Positions 60,795 to 64,000 of a DNA stretch of 64,000 bases are shown here, in pieces; within the stretch, counting starts at the first letter, position 1, and the number at the start of each line of letters is the position of its first letter. The stretch is from assembly GCF_025717065.2 (NCBI RefSeq), contig NZ_JAOVZO020000018.1, positions 62,001 to 126,000 of the forward strand, written 5' to 3'. A model generated the notes under the pieces. That model made no database searches. It saw only the letters and a program-made list of their open reading frames with translations, and had not been told where the DNA came from. This DNA is from Tahibacter soli. GTDB lineage: Bacteria > Pseudomonadota > Gammaproteobacteria > Xanthomonadales > Rhodanobacteraceae. The translations under genes were made by a program, and so were the position numbers.

Positions 60795-63575
60795 ATGCCC
60801 CACGCGAACCTCAAGCTTCACGAACCCGTCGGCGACGAGGTCAAAACGACCACCTGCTACATGTGCGCGTGCCGCTGCGGCATCAAAGTGCACGTCAAGG
60901 ACGGCAAGATCCGCTACATCCAGGGCAACCCCGACCATCCGGTCAATCGCGGCGTGATCTGCGCGAAAGGATCCGCCGGCATCATGCAGCACTATTCGCC
61001 GGCGCGGCTGACCAAGCCGCTGCTGCGTACCGGCGAGCGCGGCGCCGGGCAGTTTCGCGAAATCGAATGGGACGAGGCGCTCGCGCTCGCGGCGCAATGG
61101 CTCGGCGACGTGCGCCGGCGCAATCCGGACGAGCTGGCGTTCTTCACCGGCCGCGACCAGTCGCAGGCGCTGACCGGCTGGTGGGCGCAGCAGTTCGGCA
61201 CGATCAACTACGCCGCGCACGGCGGCTTCTGCTCGGTCAACATGGCCGCGGCGGGCATGTACACGCTCGGCGGCTCGTTCTGGGAATTCGGCGAGCCCGA
61301 CTGGGAACACACGCGCTATCTCCTCATGTTCGGCGTCGCCGAAGACCACGACTCGAACCCGATCAAGCTCGGCCTCGGCCGCATCAAGGCGCGCGGCGCG
61401 AAGATCGTCGCGATCAATCCCGTGCGCACCGGCTACGCCGCGATCGCCGACGAATGGCTCGGCATCCGGCCCGGCACCGACGGTCTCTTCGTCGGCGCGC
61501 TGATCGGCGAGTTGCTGCGCAACGACTGGATCGACTTCGACTATCTCGTGCGCTACACCAACGCCCACCACCTCGTGATTCAAAACCCCGGCGGCGCCGA
61601 CGACGGCCTGATCGCGCGCGACGACGCCGGCCGTACGCTGTGCTGGAACCGCGCGGCGAACGCCGCGGCGCCGGCCGACGCGATCGACATCGCGCCCGCG
61701 ATCGCCGGCGAATTCGCGCTCGCCGACGGCCGCCGCGCGACCACCGCGTTCGCGCTGTTCGCCGCGCGCTTTCTGACCGACGAATACCTGCCCGAAGCCG
61801 CCGCGGACGCCTCCGGCATCGACGCGCCGACGATCCGCCGCATCGCCGCTGAAATCGCGCACGCGGCGTTCAAGGAGGAAATCCGCCTGCCGGTCGCGTG
61901 GACCGACGCGTGCGGGCGGCGCCACGAAGAAATGATCGGCCGTCCGGTCGCGCTGCACGCGATGCGCGGCATCTCGGCGCATTCGAACGGTTTCCACACG
62001 TGCCGGATGCTGCATACGCTGCAAATGCTGATCGGCGCGATCGACACGCCCGGCAGTTTCCGCTACCAGCCGCCGTATCCGAAAGGCGTGCCGCCGGCGA
62101 ACCGGCCCGGCAAGTCGCGCAAGCCCGACGGCACGCTCGACGGCGGTCCGCTCGGCTACGTGCACGCGCCCGAGGATCTTCTCGTCGACGCGAACGGCGA
62201 GCCGCGCCGCATCGACAAGGCGTTTTCGTGGCAGCACCCGCTTGCCGTGCACGGCATGCTGCAGAGCGTGATCGCCAACGCCGTCGCCGGCGATCCGTAT
62301 CGCATCGACACGCTGTTCCTGTTCATGGCGAACATGAGCTGGAACTCGGCGATGAACACCACCGGCACGCGGCGCATGCTCGCCGAGCGCGACGCGGCGA
62401 CCGGCGAGTACAAGATTCCGCGCATCATCTACGTCGACGCGTACGCGTCGGAGATGGTCGAGTTCGCCGACCTCGTGCTGCCCGACACGACGTATCTCGA
62501 ACGCTACGACTGCATCTCGATCCTCGACCGCCCGATCTCCGACGCCGACGGCGCGAGCGACGCGATCCGCCATCCGATCGCGACGCCCGACCGCGACGTG
62601 CGCGCGTTCCAGGACGTGCTGATCGATCTCGGCGCACGCATCGGCCTGCCCGGCCTGCTCAAGCCCGACGGCGGCGCGCGCTATCCCGGCGGCTACGCGC
62701 AGTACATGGTCGAACACGAGCGCGCGCCGGGCGTGGGCCTCCTCGCGGGCTGGCGCGGTCGCGACGGCGCGAGCGAGGGCACCGGCGAGCCGAACCCGGA
62801 TCAGTTGAAGCGCTACATCGAACACGGCTCGCACTGGCACGCGCCGGTGCCCGAAGCCGGCCGCTACTACAAGATGGCCAATCGCGACTACCTCGAATGG
62901 GCGCGCGGCCTCGGCTTCGTCGGCAACACGGCGCCGATCGTGATCGAGCTGTATTCCGAGCGCCTGCAGCGCTTCCGCCTCGCCGCGCTCGGCCACGGCG
63001 CGACGCAGCCGCCGGACCGCGATCGCGCGCGCGTGGCCCGCTACTTCGACCCGCTGCCGTTCTGGTACGAGCCGTTCGAATGGGAAGGGCTCGACATGGC
63101 GCGCTATCCGATCGCCGCGATCACGCAGCGTCCGATGTTCATGTACCACGCGTGGGGCTCGCAGAACGCTTGGCTGCGCCAGATCGCGGCGCGCAATTTT
63201 CTCTATGTACACCCCGATACGGCCGCGCGACTGCATCTTTCCGACGACGACTGGGCGTGGGTCGAGTCGCCGCACGGCCGCATCCGCGTGCCGGTGCGCC
63301 TGCACGCGGGCACCGAGCCCGGTACGGTGTGGAGCTGGAACGCTATCGGCAAGCGCAAGGGCGCCTGGAAGCTCGCGCCGGACGCGCCGGAGTCGCAGCG
63401 CGGATTCCTGCTCAACCACGTGATTACCGAACTGCTGCCGCCGCGCGCGGACGGCCGGCGCTACGCGAACGCCGACCCGGTCACCGGACAGGCCGCGTGG
63501 TTCGATCTGCGCGTGCGCATCGAGAAGGACGCATCGTCTGAAGCGCCCGGGCATCGCGTGGAGGCGCCGGCATGA
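60795..63575 (+). CDS. Molybdopterin oxidoreductase, SoeA-like sulfite dehydrogenase large subunit
   Basis: A 926-residue DMSO-reductase-family enzyme. The N-terminal 4Fe-4S motif is CYMCACRCG with the fourth Cys in GVICAKG (Cys21, 24, 28, 56). The molybdenum ligand is probably Cys146 in AHGGFCSVNM. Molybdopterin-binding stretches include IVAINPVRTGYA, LFMANMSWNSAMNTTG and QRPMFMYHAWGSQNAW. No Tat signal is visible, so the enzyme is probably cytoplasmic, as SoeABC is. The following ferredoxin gene overlaps it (ATGA). SoeA oxidises sulfite to sulfate; a different substrate is possible. Confidence 0.8.
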   Translation: MPHANLKLHEPVGDEVKTTTCYMCACRCGIKVHVKDGKIRYIQGNPDHPVNRGVICAKGSAGIMQHYSPARLTKPLLRTGERGAGQFREIEWDEALALAAQWLGDVRRRNPDELAFFTGRDQSQALTGWWAQQFGTINYAAHGGFCSVNMAAAGMYTLGGSFWEFGEPDWEHTRYLLMFGVAEDHDSNPIKLGLGRIKARGAKIVAINPVRTGYAAIADEWLGIRPGTDGLFVGALIGELLRNDWIDFDYLVRYTNAHHLVIQNPGGADDGLIARDDAGRTLCWNRAANAAAPADAIDIAPAIAGEFALADGRRATTAFALFAARFLTDEYLPEAAADASGIDAPTIRRIAAEIAHAAFKEEIRLPVAWTDACGRRHEEMIGRPVALHAMRGISAHSNGFHTCRMLHTLQMLIGAIDTPGSFRYQPPYPKGVPPANRPGKSRKPDGTLDGGPLGYVHAPEDLLVDANGEPRRIDKAFSWQHPLAVHGMLQSVIANAVAGDPYRIDTLFLFMANMSWNSAMNTTGTRRMLAERDAATGEYKIPRIIYVDAYASEMVEFADLVLPDTTYLERYDCISILDRPISDADGASDAIRHPIATPDRDVRAFQDVLIDLGARIGLPGLLKPDGGARYPGGYAQYMVEHERAPGVGLLAGWRGRDGASEGTGEPNPDQLKRYIEHGSHWHAPVPEAGRYYKMANRDYLEWARGLGFVGNTAPIVIELYSERLQRFRLAALGHGATQPPDRDRARVARYFDPLPFWYEPFEWEGLDMARYPIAAITQRPMFMYHAWGSQNAWLRQIAARNFLYVHPDTAARLHLSDDDWAWVESPHGRIRVPVRLHAGTEPGTVWSWNAIGKRKGAWKLAPDAPESQRGFLLNHVITELLPPRADGRRYANADPVTGQAAWFDLRVRIEKDASSEAPGHRVEAPA

Positions 63576-64000
63576 CCACGCTGCCGCCGCCGTCGACGAA
63601 GAAGCTCGGCCTCGTCATCGATCTCGACACCTGCGTCGGCTGTCACGCCTGCGCCGTCGCCTGCAAGGAATGGAACGAAGGCGGCCAGTTCGGTCCGCTC
63701 CCGGACGAGCACGCGTACGGCAAGGAGCCGCTCGGCGTGTGGTTCAACCGTATCCACAGCTACGAGGTGACGCCGAAGGGCTGCGGCGGCGACGCGAAGG
63801 CGGCGACGACCGTCCAAGGCGCCGCCCCGGCGCCGCCCATGACCGTACACTTCCCGCGCTCGTGCCTGCACTGCGAAACGCCGGACTGCGTGACCGTCTG
63901 CCCGACCGGCGCGAGCTACAAGCGCGCCGAGGACGGCATCGTGCTCGTCGACGAAGACAAGTGCATCGGCTGCAAGCTGTGCTCGTGGGCCTGCCCGTAC
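63572..64000 (+). CDS. 4Fe-4S ferredoxin subunit, SoeB-like (partial, cut by window end)
   Basis: At least 143 residues, running off the right edge. Three Cys clusters are visible: CVGCHACAVACK, CLHCETPDCVTVCP and CIGCKLCSWACP, typical of the electron-transfer subunit of molybdoenzymes. The opening LGLVIDLDTCVGCHACAVACKE and the SCLHCETPDCVTVCPTGASYK region fit the SoeB/PsrB class. A membrane subunit (SoeC/NrfD-type) would be expected just past the window. The ATG overlaps the large-subunit stop. Confidence 0.88.
   Translation, partial: MTTLPPPSTKKLGLVIDLDTCVGCHACAVACKEWNEGGQFGPLPDEHAYGKEPLGVWFNRIHSYEVTPKGCGGDAKAATTVQGAAPAPPMTVHFPRSCLHCETPDCVTVCPTGASYKRAEDGIVLVDEDKCIGCKLCSWACPY

Noticed and set aside
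60768-63554. A 928-residue open frame antisense to the molybdopterin oxidoreductase
   Set aside because: Arg/Ala/Val-rich composition with no motif, fully opposite a strongly supported gene; long antisense frames are expected at this G+C. The same holds for antisense frames at 10796-13219, 1853-4090 and 55056-57074.

Overview
The window is about 64 kb of very GC-rich, densely packed proteobacterial chromosome (roughly two-thirds G+C or more by eye). Gene content and order point to a betaproteobacterium. The pointers are: an RNA polymerase sigma factor followed by DUF3619 and DUF3106 genes; rpoH preceded by a perfect CIRCE element; rhlB divergent from trxA-rho; ftsE-ftsX; and pyruvate kinase and aldolase genes close together. 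I cannot name a genus. I saw no rRNA, tRNA, prophage, insertion sequence or CRISPR array. Most of the window is core or housekeeping sequence.

Layout. 0-10 kb: macro-domain deacetylase; a minus-strand run from pyruvate kinase through a small membrane protein, two TonB-like secreted proteins and a catalytically degenerate S9-type hydrolase to class I aldolase; then S1/P1 nuclease, a persulfide-dioxygenase-like metallohydrolase and a divergent AraC regulator. 10-17 kb: DUF1761 protein, FadE, a DsbA-like isomerase, REP-like hairpins, threonine aldolase, a DUF4124 protein, a 0.63 kb array of repeats rich in DnaA-box-like sites, and an SDR dehydrogenase. 17-27 kb: lipoprotein, SppA, MATE pump, epimerase, DUF3667 and DUF4286 proteins, a lower-GC islet with 26-bp direct repeats, and the sigma/DUF3619/DUF3106 operon. 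27-38 kb: M19 peptidase, BASS transporter and OCD-family enzyme operon; PriA; an ECF sigma factor near a Ser/Thr kinase with TPRs; NDH-2; CIRCE-controlled RpoH.

38-54 kb: Ung, a two-receiver response regulator, FtsX and FtsE, and GspF, followed by an interval of unrelated genes (VOC protein, TrmB-type regulator, DUF3016 protein, two APC permeases) and then GspE, GspD and GspC. The type II secretion genes are therefore split. 54-64 kb: RhlB, TrxA, a Rho factor with a very long disordered N-terminus, MHYT protein, patatin-like phospholipase with WYL regulator, a LolA-like periplasmic protein, and a molybdopterin/4Fe-4S enzyme resembling the SoeAB sulfite dehydrogenase that runs off the right edge.

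The least ordinary items are the DnaA-box-like repeat array at 15.8-16.4 kb with a related perfect inverted pair at 27.0 kb, the low-GC islet at 23.5-24.3 kb, the inactive S9 hydrolase, the response regulator whose first receiver lacks its phospho-acceptor Asp, and the Asn/Gln/Gly-rich extension of Rho.
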